Source of the DNA: Owenia fusiformis | Lineage: Eukaryota; Annelida; Polychaeta; Sabellida; Oweniidae | Reading direction: 5' to 3' | Assembly: GCA_903813345.2 (NCBI GenBank) | Contig: CAIIXF020000005.1 | Coordinates: forward strand, 25,361,375-25,425,374 | DNA length: 64,000 nt | In this document: positions 42,901-51,292 of the stretch, one piece after another | Layout: every line of letters starts with the position of its first letter | How positions within the stretch are numbered: position 1 is the stretch's first letter | Made by a program: the position numbers and the translations under genes | The notes under the pieces: generated by a model | Databases searched by the model: none | Told to the model about the DNA's origin: nothing | The model's input: the letters and a program-made list of their open reading frames with translations, nothing else

Positions 42901-45900
42901 CTAAGACAAGGGTCAAATAAGGCTGATGGGTACTACATGTTTATTTTGCTATTTTTAAAGAGCTGCAATTTTTGCTTTTTCTGTTCTCCTTTGTTGTTTT
43001 GTTTCATCGCGCTTCATTCCTCATTTCTATGTTAGTCACATGATGTTTAGAAGTTAGGAATTAACTCTTTTTCAGTATACAGGTTAGAAAAGACCCAATG
43101 TATTTGATCTGTGTTTCTCAACTTGTCACCAAGGGAGGATTGTCTTATCCCAGAATTTCTCAGCCTTATAATAAAACACTGTATGATATTCTCTGAGAAT
43201 ATTGCTAGAGATTCATGGGAGCCTCTCCTCCTTTACTTTTGTGCCCTAAATATTCTAATATTCTTTCATCATACTCCATTGGAAAGAAAGAAAAAGGTTT
43301 GTGTGAGAAATGCTATGTTGAATACATCTGCTTCAGTGTTCAATGGTGTCTGGATAAGACCAGGTTGAGAGAATCATATAATATGGCATACAATAACATC
43401 TAATATGGCATACAATAGCATCTAATATGGCATACAATAACACAAACATCATGGATTTCTCATTAACCTGAAATGTAACAATTATTTACAAAATATGCAT
43501 GAGTTTCAGAATGTTACAAAATGGTGTTGAAATATTTCACTGTATATACCCCTTTCAAGTATCCAGACTCTACAACAGTCACACAAAGATTCAATGCATG
43601 TCTAATATTAACTAGGTTCTCTCTACTTGTATTTATCCTCATGTGTCCAAAGATGTGTTACAGTAACACCTATACATATGTTACACTCATACAATACACC
43701 TATAGCTTTCTTAGATTATGACTTAAATAGAGGTGTCCAGCATATCAGGTTTACTGTATTTACACAAATATCAACCACATGTTTTCTGCGTGCTTTCGTT
43801 GCTGTACTTTTCTTATTTGTGCTCACTGTGTGCATTTTTCTGTGAGATGATCCTCCTGTAACTTAACCTTGTTTTCTCCCTGCATTCTAACCAAGCAGAC
43901 CAGCAAGGTGAGGAGGATCCAGGGGAGGATGCCTCTGATGAGGAAGAGGATAGTGACGGTAGGTTCTTGTAGTCTGTCACCCCTACATTGGACCAGTCCA
44001 TATTGATTTGTCCCAGTAGTCTGCCCCCCCCCCCCCTTCATCGGACCAGTCCATTAGTTCATGTTGAAGTGAATTTTGAGAAGTCCATCGTCTCTTTCAA
44101 TGGCTTAGTCTGCAGATGAACTATTTTTGATTTCGAAAACAATCAAACTAGGGAATGTAGCGTGTCATCCAAATTTTTTATCTCAAATCGAAAATTGCAA
44201 TCTTTCTGATTTTTGCCTTAGAGAAGATGTCAGCACCTATGGAACCAAACAGCAATGATATTTTATAGCTCTAAATCTATCCAAATCAAATAGAAAACCT
44301 ATCAATCAATTCAAATTCAACAGTTGCATCGGATAAATTCAACGATCTAAGTTGTATACTTTCTCAAGTACATACTCATCTTTAAAATCAAGATTTTTGA
44401 TCCAGTTTTTGAAAGATAAAAAAGGTCCTGTAGTGGGTTGACAGATTCATATTATACTTTAACTTAAATATTGCATGTTGCTACTTGGCTTTTTCACATG
44501 TTTTGTCTCTTCACTGCTCACTTAGCACATATCAAGCTCTTAATTTGTATGTGAAATTTTGTTTTTATTACTTCCTCCTTACATTATTGGTTTCTTAACT
44601 TTTTATCTTACCTTTTATACTTAAAGTATTTTATTCATAAAACTTGAACTTTATCTAGCCTTACACGTTTGTTTTTATTACCTTTGAAAATTATTTTACT
44701 TCTGTTTTGATTTTACTTTTCAATTTGCGTAACATTTAGTTTACTTACTAACTATACTGTAGTGCTGTTCTGTAGTAGTATGTTGTAAATTGTTATATCT
44801 TTTTGCTAATCTGTTGCATGTTCTGTGTACTAACATATCTGTTGCTTTGGTGTATTAGCTGGTCCTTCTAAGCCCCAGCGTCAGAGACCTGCGTCTCAAC
44901 CTGTTGAGCCAGCATCTCAAAAGAGCAAACCGTCAAAGACACAACGAAGATCTCTGGATGGAGGTAGGGAAAGGAGATTTATGTTATTATTTTCTTTAGT
45001 AGTACTTAGTCATACAAGATCCTGTAATTGTAGGTTTGTATTATCTGTGTTATTTAATATTTTACATTAAATGTTGATGTCTAGCTTAATGTGTGTTATG
45101 TGTTTTAACATAAGTTCTGTCTCTATTTTCTACTTTTCTCTCTTTTCACAGCATCTGAAAGTTCTACGCAAGAGTTTCAATCTCTACCACACGCATCCAT
45201 CTCTGATCGCCACCTGTCTTCCAGTACGCAGTCCACCCCCTCCCCAACACGCACTAGGGTTCCTAGGCCCCGTAGACCTCTATCTAAAGTTGAAGACCAT
45301 GAATATGAATCTAGCTCTACCCTCCCTTCTACCCCATACATGTCCTCCACAGGTTATGACATTCTAGACTCTAGCACCACAGTTACACCAATTGCAAGCC
45401 CCACTCCAACCATTGATACACCACCAAAGAAATCCAAGAAATCAAAGTTTTCCCGTGCGGCTTCTCAAGACCCTTTAGATCCCTCAACAAGTGCTTCCTC
45501 ATCTAAGTCATTCGGATCAAAGTTGCGACGTACTCTGTCAGAGAAGTTTTTGTCGGCACCACAAACTTCATCAACTCAAGGTCCAGGTCATCTTATAGTT
45601 TTAGTTTTTAGATTTGAGGTTTCATGGGAGGGAATTTCGTCCCTTGGTATAAGTTACATCCTTCTTCATTTTAGAGCTTGTCGGTATAAGCAATGTAGAG
45701 GCTTTTAGCAAAGGAGGAACATCATTAATATGGCACAGCTGAATGAGTGGTGTTCAAATGTCCTGATTACAATATGAGTCTGTAGAACTTGTCATTACTG
45801 AGGAATCTGGGAGATATCCTCCTTTGAGCTTTTGGTCTTGTAGAGGTGTAAGATCACATTGGAATGATCTGTTCTATTAACAAACATAAATATAGCTACC

Positions 45901-48900
45901 ATTGTTTCACCTAGACATTCTAACATCTAACATTTGTATGTGTGTGCATGGTATATGTAAGTAAGTGTATTGCAGCTCTTTAGATTTTTTAAGGAGGGAA
46001 GTGGGATGGGGATGCTGTCTTACAACTGTAAATGTATTATTTAGTTGTGTCAAATATTTAGTTTGCTTCTGCAATAAAATCTGTCAATTTTGAACATGTT
46101 TCTGACGTTTTTAGTGTTCACATTTCAAGATGTTCATAATTTCGATGATATTTTGTATAAATGTGTTCACATGATTGATGTTTACTTCAGAAGTGTTCAT
46201 ATTGACAGGTTTTACTGTACATATAGAAGATTTATTTAAGTTTAGAAAGAAATCATTTTGTTGTCATGTAGAATAGAGGAATTGTTATTAATAGATAGTA
46301 ATTCTTTAAAAGAAAGATCTTTCTTGTCTGTATTAGAATCTTTCTAGTTTAGAATCGTTCATGTTTGTGCTTTGTTTTTGATTTGTTTTTGCATGTTTCA
46401 TTGCATGTAGTGGTTAAAGAGTTGAACGACAATTTCCAACGTTCCAAGTCAGAAAGAAAGCCTAAAAACAAGTGTAAGTACTCTCCAATCCTTATAAGGA
46501 GCTTCATACCATATAGGGAAAGTGGTTATTACTTTATATGGAAGGTGGTTAAATGGAAGGAATTATTCATGGACAAATCTACAGGACACATTTTTGAAAT
46601 ATGGATGCATGGTTTTGTGATGTAACTTATAGAGTAATCAAATCTTTGATAACAATACAAACTTTAAGATTGTACATCCTATACTAGATAGTATAAATGT
46701 TGTTATGCTTATATAATATACATTATACATTAGATGTTGTAAAGTTATACCCCCATGTATCTTAATATTTGCTTATTTCCTCCCCTCTGAACCTTCCTTG
46801 CTTGACACTGTATGTAATTGGTGCTACATAATATTTGAAATCAATTAGAAATAGCACTTTTTAAGAGATGAAAAATTGCATTATCTCTAGATAGCGTAAG
46901 ACTAGATAGGGTGAGTTGGTCAACAGTCAATTGGAACATGTTCAAAGATTGTGCAAATCGTTGAGAGTTGAAATGTATTTTTGATAATAGATTGCAGAAA
47001 TGATTCATATGTTGCAAATCAATTAATTCTTGTATGTCATAATAAACTTTGTTATGTAGCACCAAAGTCCTTTACTTTTATTCCTGCTTATTGTTAAATG
47101 TATTCAAATGTAATATTGATTTATATATGATTTTATTAATTTTAGACATTTTCCAAATTGATGACACAAGCAAATATGCATGCAAATATTTTTCAGTTTG
47201 ATTCTTAAAATATATAGATTTATTATATCACTGTCAAACTTGCAATTGATGTTTGGTCAAAAGTGGGTCACATGAAATGCATTTATTTCATTCAGTGTCT
47301 ACCAAGATCATTACTGTAGCACATGAACATAGGTCTTAACCTATAATCAATGTTTAAGAGAGAATCAGATATAGCGAGCAGGCTAAACAAAAAATTGTTT
47401 CAATTTTAGAATATTTTTGGCTCATGTCATTCCTTGTCATGTCTATTTTCTAAAAATCACAAAAGTGCATACTTTATTCAAGGAAAACGAAAGATTTTTA
47501 CAATAATGTATTATTTTTCTATAAGAATGGTTACCATTCTTATTATTTGGGAGAATTTAAACATTTTTCACCCATTTTTGCACCTTGAATCATTAATAAC
47601 TTCACCAATTTATAACATATTGTGAATATTTTGGGAGATATCATTTTTGATATTGTAAGGAATAGATTGGTAGGTCAATTATACAAGTTGCTTGTAATTT
47701 TGTCACCCCCTATAGATCTGATTCTGCCTTTAAACAGATGAAGCAATAACACTGAGGATTGTGAGATTGACAGTGAAATAATAAAACAAATATTCAATTC
47801 TATTTTTATTGAATACTTGTGGCACTTTCACAAGATGATATTGTACTAGCCCTTTGGACTTTGTGGAATATCAGTTCCATTTATATAGTACAAGTATGTG
47901 ATTATTTTTACTTACCATTTGTAGTACTTTACATGTACTTTTGATATTACTAGCATGACAGGCTTTAGCAACATGAAATATGCATGCCCAGTGCATGCCT
48001 GGCTTTATAATACATGTATACCCAATTTGATACAAGTGCATGTTCAAATTTGTTGTTTATGTTTTAGCTGTTATGGCAATATGATGTGTTTTTAATCATA
48101 ACATGTATCTAACATGAATGTCTAGCAGAGATAAAACATTTTAACAATAACAATATTGAATTTAAAGCAGTACTTTTGAAAACTAGAAACCCGAGGCTAT
48201 ATTAATCCATTGTCAGTTGCATCTTTTGTAATATTCCATTTCTCTTTTCAGCCAAAGCTATAAACGGAGATGATGCTGGGAACAAGTCTGATACCATGCC
48301 AGGCAAGAGTAGCACAGAGGTATGTTCCCATAATGCACTTCAATATTACCCAAGAATCACTGCTCATTTCCCATAATGCAACTCTATATGCCAGCCAGCA
48401 GACGTATTCATTTTGTCTCTTGTAATATAAGAAATGTACTTTACTGTTATGTTTTATTTCTTCTATTTCAATTCTATTACTTTATATCTTACTATTGTAT
48501 CTTCAACTATACATAGGACTAGGTAATGTTATAACTATTACAGTATTTCATAAATGCTTTAACTTTGTGATAATAAATATTCCACAATTTTTATCTTCTA
48601 CATTTAACAATCAGTCGCTCTTAGATGATAATGAAGAAATTGACTCTGAGGTTTGAGAATTTTCAATTTGACTGTCCAACAGCTTGTTCCCCTCATCCAT
48701 ATAAATGTATATGTATTCAATTATTTTTGATCAAGTTTTCTCTTCAGCATGCGTAACGAAGTAGTCGATTTTAAAAATTGAGAATATCACCTCAGCTTTA
48801 ATCGTCTAAACAAAAATTGCTATTTTAATTTGCTTTTCGATCAAATTATATTTATTTTCATAGACATATATTTTCTAAATGCAGAAACATGCTTCATGTA

Positions 48901-51292
48901 GTAACGTATTGTATCGTTATGTCTTATATTATGGCTCATGATAGGCTATGCAGATAATGTATTATTATCCCATCGAACGAAGTTCGGAGGGATATAGGGA
49001 ACGCCTCCGTCCGTCCGTCCGTCCGTCCGTACGTACGTCTGTATGTACGTCCGTCCGTCCGTCTGTCTGTCCGTCCGTCCGTCCGGGCAATAACTCAAAT
49101 ACCGTTAGCCCGATTTTGTTCATATTTTGTACACATATACCCTATGGGGGTAGAAGTTCTGCTCGAAAGCCGATTTTCAAAATGGCCGCTCATTCAAAAA
49201 TGGCGGCCATTTTAGTGCCGATTTTACTGTAATTTAGGTGCAATATGTAAAACTGTAATAGCAATATGTTTTAAATGTAAAAAAATTATATAGGACATTG
49301 ATAAAGCTAGAAATGTAGATATTAAAGAAGCACATGGCAGCCATCTTGAAAAATGGCGGCCTTTACTTGTTATTTTACGATTTTTGCTGTAACTCAAGAA
49401 GTAGTGGAGCGATTTTGTTCATATTTGCTATGTGAATACTATAAGCATGGCTCACTGTCTAATGACACTTTTGGTAGGAGGCGGCCATTTTGAAAAATGG
49501 CCACCATTTTGAAAAATGGCCGCCATTTTAACATATTTTACTATAACTCAAACAGTAGTGGAGCGATTTTGTTCATATTTGGTTTATGAATACTATAAGC
49601 ATGGCACACTGTCTAATAACACTTTTGGTAGAAGGCGGCCATTTTGAAAAATGGCCGCCATTTTAACGTATTTTACTTTAACTCAAAAAGTAGTGGAGCG
49701 ATTTTGTTCATATTTGGTATGTGAATAATATAAGCATGGCACACTGTCTAATGACACTTTTGGTAGAAGGTGGCCATTTTGAAAAATGGCTGCCATTTTA
49801 ACGTATTTTACTATAACTTGAAAAGTGGTGGAGCGATTTTGTTCATATTTGGTATGTGAATATTATAAGCATGGTACACTGTCTAATGACACTTTTGGTA
49901 GAAGGTGACCATTTTGAAAAATGGCCGCCATTTAAACGTATTCTACTCGGCCTTTACTTGTTATTTTACAATTTTTGCTGTAACTTGAAAAGTAGTGGAG
50001 CGATTTTGTTCATATTTGGTATGTGAATACTATAAGCATGGCACACTGTCTAATGACACTTTTGGTAGAAGGCTGCCATTTTGAAAAATGGCCACCATTT
50101 TAAAGTATTTTACTATAACTCGAAAAGTAGTTGAGCGATTTTGTTCATATTTGGTTGTGAATGCTAGAAAAAAAAGCATGTTACTTCTGATGACAACTTG
50201 GCTAGTGAGCAACCATTTTGAAAATGGTGGCCTTATGTGTGTTATTTTATGATATTTGCTATATATTTCGTTTGCCAGCCAGCCATTTCTGTTCGATGGG
50301 ATTCGCTACGCTTTGGCGTTGCCGTTGTTCTGGTTCCAGTCTATAATGTAGACATTATTTTAAAGTTTATTGAAATGCATAATCTCTTGAGGATGTATAT
50401 AAATGTACCATACCTCAAACATACGAATGTATCTGTTAGGGTTCAGCCTCGTCTACCCCATCAACTAAGACAAAAAAGAGTCGCATGAAGCGCTGGTTCA
50501 AGAGTAAACACACCAAATCAACACATCTTTAAATCAGGTTCACACTTGTGTGCTTTGTGATTACAGTTGTAAATGGCACACATGTGACATGTTGGTCATT
50601 TTTCTGCCCTTTCGTTCAACATTTTATTAAATCCCAATTCATGCAAGCTTTTTTATTTTAACAACAACTTGTTCAGTTCAATTTATATTTTCCATTTTTG
50701 ATGGAATGAACCAGTTTTTTAAATTCAATTCTTGCTTTACTTCTTTATGATGCCTTGCTTTTTAACAAAAACTCGTTCTCCAGTTCGCCTTTTGAATCCA
50801 TGTCAAATTTTACCAATTTTTGAATTAAATTCTTGCTTCTTTTGGTGCCTTGTATGTTGTTTGTGAAATAGCTTCTACAACCTTCACAAATGTTGAAAAT
50901 CAATATATTTCCATTCAGATTCAACCCATTTCCTTGATGTGATTCTCTATACTATAGTATACAACCTGTCATGCATGGTGTATTTTCCCCGCATGATTAT
51001 GAAGTTAAAAATTCTATATATCATTCGTGATTCAAAACAATGAAGTTCAGAATTTGAATTTATCCATTTTAGTTTAAAATGATATAACACATCTTTATCC
51101 CAACTGTAATTGATGTTCTTGGTCGCATGATATTTTAATAAGTTTTCTGTTATATTTTTTCAGGCGTCTCCATCCAAGGCCGCCACGCTGCCAGCAAGTA
51201 CGAGCTCTCCTCAAAAGGAGAAGAAAAAGAAGAAAAAGTTCCGCATGCCATCCTTTAGTAAGAAAAAAGACAAGAAAGAAACCAATGTGTAA
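12936..51292 (+). CDS. ADD1: Adducin gene, canonical isoform (full span, about 20 coding exons)
   Basis: Adducins cap and bundle actin filaments and recruit spectrin to the membrane skeleton. The canonical join is 12936-12996, 26115-26366, 26652-26660, 27102-27253, 36524-36754, 36978-37121, 37441-37539, 37946-38116, 38397-38533, 38756-39083, 39256-39439, 39879-39989, 41299-41382, 42739-42804, 43899-43958, 44859-44963, 45152-45586, 46411-46473, 48252-48319 and 51164-51292. This totals 2889 nt, or 962 residues plus stop, with phase agreeing at every junction. Family recognition rests on the head motifs ([53 protein letters not shown]) and a Lys-rich MARCKS-like end. The organism probably has a pre-duplication adducin, so the symbol marks the family, not a strict vertebrate orthologue. 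The least certain junction is the donor after 45,580/45,586. Exon joins are inferred from splice signals without transcript data. Confidence 0.93.
12997..15359 (+). other. Intron part between canonical start exon and giant exon region
   Basis: No supported gene. It contains a degenerate copy of the 'atcccat...atgggat' element at 13,040-13,651 and a G-rich tract near 14,535-14,560. Otherwise it is featureless AT-rich sequence. Confidence 0.5.
13040..13651. mobile_element. Degenerate copy of the ATCCCATCGAAC element
   Basis: It begins atcccactgaacaaagttcg, followed by 'gggggatata', a 'cgttcgtg' remnant of CCGT-like units and 'aataactcaaatacc'. It ends near tgtgtgggat. It contains three diverged tandem units around 'gccattttttcgtaa', and the layout matches 48,967-50,302. 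Confidence 0.65.
15360..17109 (+). other. Protein-like but stop-broken sequence upstream of the giant exon
   Basis: The sequence just upstream of the giant ATG reads in protein-like segments broken by stops. One frame carries [20 protein letters not shown] and, after a stop, [20 protein letters not shown] (15.40-15.65 kb). A second frame has several 40-70-codon runs between 15.61 and 17.05 kb. It may be the 5' UTR of the giant isoform, or decayed coding sequence, for example former 5' parts of the giant exon. There is no intact ORF and no family is recognised. Confidence 0.3.
17110..25792 (+). CDS. ADD1: Giant alternative first coding exon of adducin (2,894 codons)
   Basis: A single reading frame runs 8.68 kb without a stop. 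The ATG at 17,110 has A at -3 and G at +4, and an in-frame TGA lies three codons before it. The exon ends at a consensus gtatgt donor (25,793) in phase 1, matching the acceptor at 26,115, so it splices directly onto the adducin head (T-D-PDDPAY). Read-through past the donor would stop after about 10 codons. Residues about 10-60 form the only segment that looks folded (aromatic and hydrophobic, around [20 protein letters not shown]). Residues 121-130 are [10 protein letters not shown], and further proline motifs lie near residues 2710 and 2770. Most of the rest is rich in Ser, Asp, Glu, Asn and Thr, as in disordered linkers. Residues about 2148-2393 are three 82-residue repeats. The C-terminal roughly 50 residues look helical ([17 protein letters not shown]). 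I recognise no homologue. Its transcription could start at its own promoter or use a 5' UTR exon. Confidence 0.85.
23551..24288 (+). repeat. Three tandem 246-bp coding repeats in the giant exon
   Basis: Units at 23,551-23,796, 23,797-24,042 and 24,043-24,288 each encode 82 residues, starting (V/F)QRKLSEEDD and ending SKEELDNSN. Copies two and three are nearly identical at the DNA level, while copy one differs more. The unit length is a multiple of three, so copy number can change without breaking the frame. Each unit is highly acidic and carries RKLSEEDD, a plausible basophilic or CK2-type phosphorylation site (inference). Confidence 0.95.
26115..26366 (+). CDS. ADD1: Adducin exon: start of head domain
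   Basis: The acceptor is cattcttcag and the donor gtatga; the exon is 252 nt, phase 1 to 1. It encodes the conserved adducin pre-head segment, including [17 protein letters not shown] and FREELE, equivalent to the family's 'MEQKKRVSMILQSPAFCEELE' region. This is the exon at which the canonical N-terminus and the giant N-terminus converge. It covers canonical residues 21-104. Confidence 0.95.
26652..26660 (+). CDS. ADD1: Adducin 9-nt microexon
   Basis: The exon is gtctatcgg, preceded by a long pyrimidine tract ending ttttgtag and followed by a perfect gtaagt donor. It is phase 1 to 1 and inserts three residues (the junction reads [14 protein letters not shown]) into the linker before the aldolase-like fold, where other adducins have a short Gly-rich stretch. 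Skipping it keeps the frame, so it may be alternatively used. Confidence 0.8.
27102..27253 (+). CDS. ADD1: Adducin head exon ([16 protein letters not shown])
   Basis: The acceptor is ttcaatgtag and the donor gtaagt; 152 nt, phase 1 to 0. It encodes [20 protein letters not shown], then [20 protein letters not shown] and YNHIT, the start of the class II aldolase/adducin fold and one of the most conserved blocks in the family. A 9.3-kb intron follows. Confidence 0.97.
33731..34139. mobile_element. TIR element with ends AGATGCGAGTAG
   Basis: agatgcgagtag at the left and ctactcgcatct at the right are perfect 12-bp inverted ends of a 409-bp noncoding element within the 9.3-kb adducin intron. Confidence 0.6.
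34667..35279. mobile_element. Deleted mariner-like element with TA target duplication
   Basis: The ends CAGGGTGTCAAAAAACAAC and its reverse complement are flanked by TA on both sides. Inverted similarity continues inward for well over 100 bp (for example aatttaattctggagttac against its partner). Ends of this form and a TA duplication are typical of Tc1/mariner elements. Confidence 0.85.
34809..35048 (-). pseudogene. Tc1/mariner transposase C-terminal remnant
   Basis: Inside the element, the minus strand reads [18 protein letters not shown], then, after one internal stop, a Leu/Ser/Arg-rich helix and [10 protein letters not shown] before a final stop. This corresponds to the SPDLNPIEnLW-type acidic motif and C-terminal 'GG-T' end of Tc1/mariner transposases. 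The N-terminal DNA-binding part and most of the catalytic domain are missing, so it is non-functional. Confidence 0.7.
36524..36754 (+). CDS. ADD1: Adducin head exon ([17 protein letters not shown] ... HLHTP)
   Basis: The acceptor is tatttctag and the donor gtaagt; 231 nt, phase 0 to 0. It contains the [19 protein letters not shown] strand-loop, the GDIIDPG turn and [12 protein letters not shown]. The H-x-H pair sits where metal-binding histidines of class II aldolases (fuculose-1-phosphate aldolase family) lie. Adducins are regarded as non-enzymatic, so the motif is taken as fold ancestry. A poly-G run lies just after the donor, in the intron. Confidence 0.97.
36978..37121 (+). CDS. ADD1: Adducin head exon (SAMKEGLMP)
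   Basis: The acceptor is ttttcctctag and the donor gtgaga; 144 nt, phase 0 to 0, canonical residues 236-283. It encodes [19 protein letters not shown], a YHEYNGIV segment and [12 protein letters not shown], matching the mid-head of adducins. Confidence 0.96.
37441..37539 (+). CDS. ADD1: Adducin head exon (FLRNHGVV)
   Basis: The acceptor is ctatttcag and the donor gtaggt; 99 nt, phase 0 to 0. It encodes [20 protein letters not shown] and the [10 protein letters not shown] helix. The NHG motif contains the third histidine position typical of the class II aldolase fold. Confidence 0.97.
37946..38116 (+). CDS. ADD1: Adducin end of head / neck exon ([15 protein letters not shown])
   Basis: The acceptor is catttcag and the donor gtaagt; 171 nt, phase 0 to 0. 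It carries a variable linker with a VGGGGV run, then [18 protein letters not shown], the conserved end of the adducin head. Confidence 0.96.
38314..38382 (+). repeat. Three 23-bp AT-rich tandem repeats near a splice acceptor
   Basis: The unit is gaatattttatgtaaaatat plus ata, repeated three times, ending about 14 nt before the acceptor of the exon at 38,397. It occupies the branch-point region. Confidence 0.85.
38397..38533 (+). CDS. ADD1: Adducin neck exon ([11 protein letters not shown])
   Basis: The acceptor is tgactttcag and the donor gtaagt; 137 nt, phase 0 to 2. [11 protein letters not shown] corresponds to the family's GYRTGYPYRYP motif, followed by [13 protein letters not shown], equivalent to DVEVPASVT. 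The intron just upstream holds three AT-rich 23-bp repeats close to the acceptor. Confidence 0.95.
38756..39083 (+). CDS. ADD1: Adducin neck exon ([10 protein letters not shown] ... FVVPGGD)
   Basis: The acceptor is ctgttgttacag and the donor gtaagc; 328 nt, phase 2 to 0, canonical residues to 528. It contains [15 protein letters not shown] (family: KQQREKTRWLNS), a KWK segment, [14 protein letters not shown] (family: PNLFVPLNTNPKEV) and [17 protein letters not shown]. The last part resembles the separate candidate terminal exon at 40,646. Confidence 0.95.
39256..39439 (+). CDS. ADD1: Adducin neck/tail exon ([21 protein letters not shown])
   Basis: The acceptor is tttttccttcag and the donor gtaaac; 184 nt, phase 0 to 1. 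It encodes [17 protein letters not shown], then [20 protein letters not shown], matching the conserved adducin block NPFTTLTDRELEEYRREVERK. Every following internal exon as far as 46,473 is phase 1 to 1. Confidence 0.96.
39879..39989 (+). CDS. ADD1: Adducin tail exon 1 ([12 protein letters not shown])
   Basis: The acceptor is ggtgttctag and the donor gtatgt; 111 nt, phase 1 to 1. The encoded peptide begins [14 protein letters not shown] and is Gln/Glu-rich toward its end. It has low-complexity tail composition with no identifiable domain. Confidence 0.85.
40646..40809 (+). CDS. Candidate alternative terminal exon of adducin (duplicated neck exon)
   Basis: After an acceptor (gggtctag, weak pyrimidine tract) the phase-1 reading frame runs 54 codons to a TGA. 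It begins [20 protein letters not shown]. Its FSG...TWEGA spacing matches FSG...TWEEA of the exon at 38,756-39,083, with 15 intervening residues in both, and short DNA stretches match too (ttcagtgggg; acttggga). If used after 39,989 it would make a short adducin lacking the tail and MARCKS-like end. It could instead be a decayed exon copy, because the weak acceptor and lost donor argue for caution. Confidence 0.4.
41299..41382 (+). CDS. ADD1: Adducin tail exon 2 (Pro-rich)
   Basis: The acceptor is tcctctcccag and the donor gtaacc; 84 nt, phase 1 to 1. It encodes a Pro/Gln-rich segment ([20 protein letters not shown]). Confidence 0.8.
42739..42804 (+). CDS. ADD1: Adducin tail exon 3 ([12 protein letters not shown])
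   Basis: The acceptor is gttttactgtag and the donor a perfect gtaagt; 66 nt, phase 1 to 1. The basic, Ser-rich sequence [13 protein letters not shown] has basophilic kinase-like sites (inference). Confidence 0.8.
43379..43442 (+). repeat. Short tandem repeat (about 24-bp unit, 3 copies)
   Basis: The unit aatatggcatacaataacat plus ct is repeated three times in an adducin intron. It is noncoding. Confidence 0.85.
43899..43958 (+). CDS. ADD1: Adducin tail exon 4 (acidic), with tandem NAGNAG acceptor
   Basis: The donor is gtaggt; phase 1 to 1, encoding a strongly acidic peptide ([18 protein letters not shown]). The acceptor reads aagcag, so splicing can begin at 43,896 or 43,899. The two products differ by one residue (S-D-QQG versus Y-QQG). 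Confidence 0.8.
44859..44963 (+). CDS. ADD1: Adducin tail exon 5 (basic, Ser/Pro/Gln)
   Basis: The acceptor is ggtgtattag and the donor gtaggg; 105 nt, phase 1 to 1. The basic segment includes [15 protein letters not shown] and KTQRRSLDG, the latter an RRxS-type kinase consensus. The function of this tail module is unknown. Confidence 0.8.
45152..45586 (+). CDS. ADD1: Adducin tail exon 6 (long Ser/Thr/Pro-rich)
   Basis: A strong acceptor (tctcttttcaca-g) opens a 145-codon phase 1 to 1 exon. It is rich in Ser, Thr and Pro ([54 protein letters not shown]). The donor is the least certain in the gene: gtccag at 45,581 and gtcatc at 45,587 both keep phase 1 and neither is strong. Without splicing the frame runs to a stop at 45,706-45,708, giving another possible ending. 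Confidence 0.75.
46411..46473 (+). CDS. ADD1: Adducin tail exon 7
   Basis: The acceptor is ttgcatgtag and the donor a perfect gtaagt; 63 nt, phase 1 to 1. It encodes [20 protein letters not shown], basic and hydrophilic. It is the last of the symmetric tail cassette exons. Confidence 0.78.
48252..48319 (+). CDS. ADD1: Adducin penultimate shared exon
   Basis: The acceptor is tctcttttcag and the donor gtatgt; 68 nt, phase 1 to 0. It encodes [20 protein letters not shown] and ends STE. It switches the frame to phase 0, the phase at which both candidate terminal exons (50,440 and 51,164) begin. Confidence 0.8.
48615..48650 (+). CDS. Candidate 36-nt cassette exon in adducin
   Basis: A pyrimidine-rich tract and cag precede 12 codons ([12 protein letters not shown]), followed by gtttga, a weak donor. 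It is phase 0 to 0, so inclusion is neutral to frame. The acidic peptide suits the tail. Unspliced, the frame stops two codons later. Confidence 0.35.
48967..50302. mobile_element. 1.3-kb inverted-end element with internal minisatellite
   Basis: It begins atcccatcgaacgaagttcg and ends gttcgatgggat, giving 12-bp inverted ends. After a CCGT array come several roughly 150-bp tandem units, each with 'gtggagcgattttgttcata', 'ggcacactgtctaatgacac' and a palindromic ggcggccattttgaaaaatggccgcc core. It sits in the intron before the alternative adducin terminal exon. Confidence 0.8.
49006..49086. repeat. CCGT microsatellite
   Basis: (CCGT)n with CGTA and CTGT interruptions forms the 5' part of the 48,967-50,302 element. 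Confidence 0.95.
50440..50532 (+). CDS. ADD1: Candidate alternative C-terminal exon of adducin (basic, Trp-containing)
   Basis: After tatctgttag, 30 codons and a TAA follow in phase 0. They begin [20 protein letters not shown] and continue with a Lys/His-rich end ([10 protein letters not shown]). Like the MARCKS-like end at 51,164 it is a basic cluster around an aromatic core with serines, so it may be an alternative membrane- or calmodulin-binding tail (inference). The acceptor lies 137 nt downstream of a 1.3-kb repeat element. Confidence 0.6.
   Translation, partial: GSASSTPSTKTKKSRMKRWFKSKHTKSTHL
51164..51292 (+). CDS. ADD1: Adducin terminal exon: MARCKS-like domain
   Basis: The acceptor is tatattttttcag; phase 0; 42 codons then TAA at 51,290. 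The Lys cluster [20 protein letters not shown] is equivalent to the family's KKKKKFRTPSFLKKSKKK. In vertebrate adducins this segment binds calmodulin, contacts spectrin and actin, and is phosphorylated by PKC at the Ser of the F-R-x-P-S-F core, which is preserved here. The upstream linker is Ser/Ala/Pro-rich. Confidence 0.96.
   Translation, partial: ASPSKAATLPASTSSPQKEKKKKKKFRMPSFSKKKDKKETNV

Noticed and set aside
48948-49232. 94-codon ORF rich in '[12 protein letters not shown]'
   Set aside because: Translation of the CCGT microsatellite inside a repeat element.
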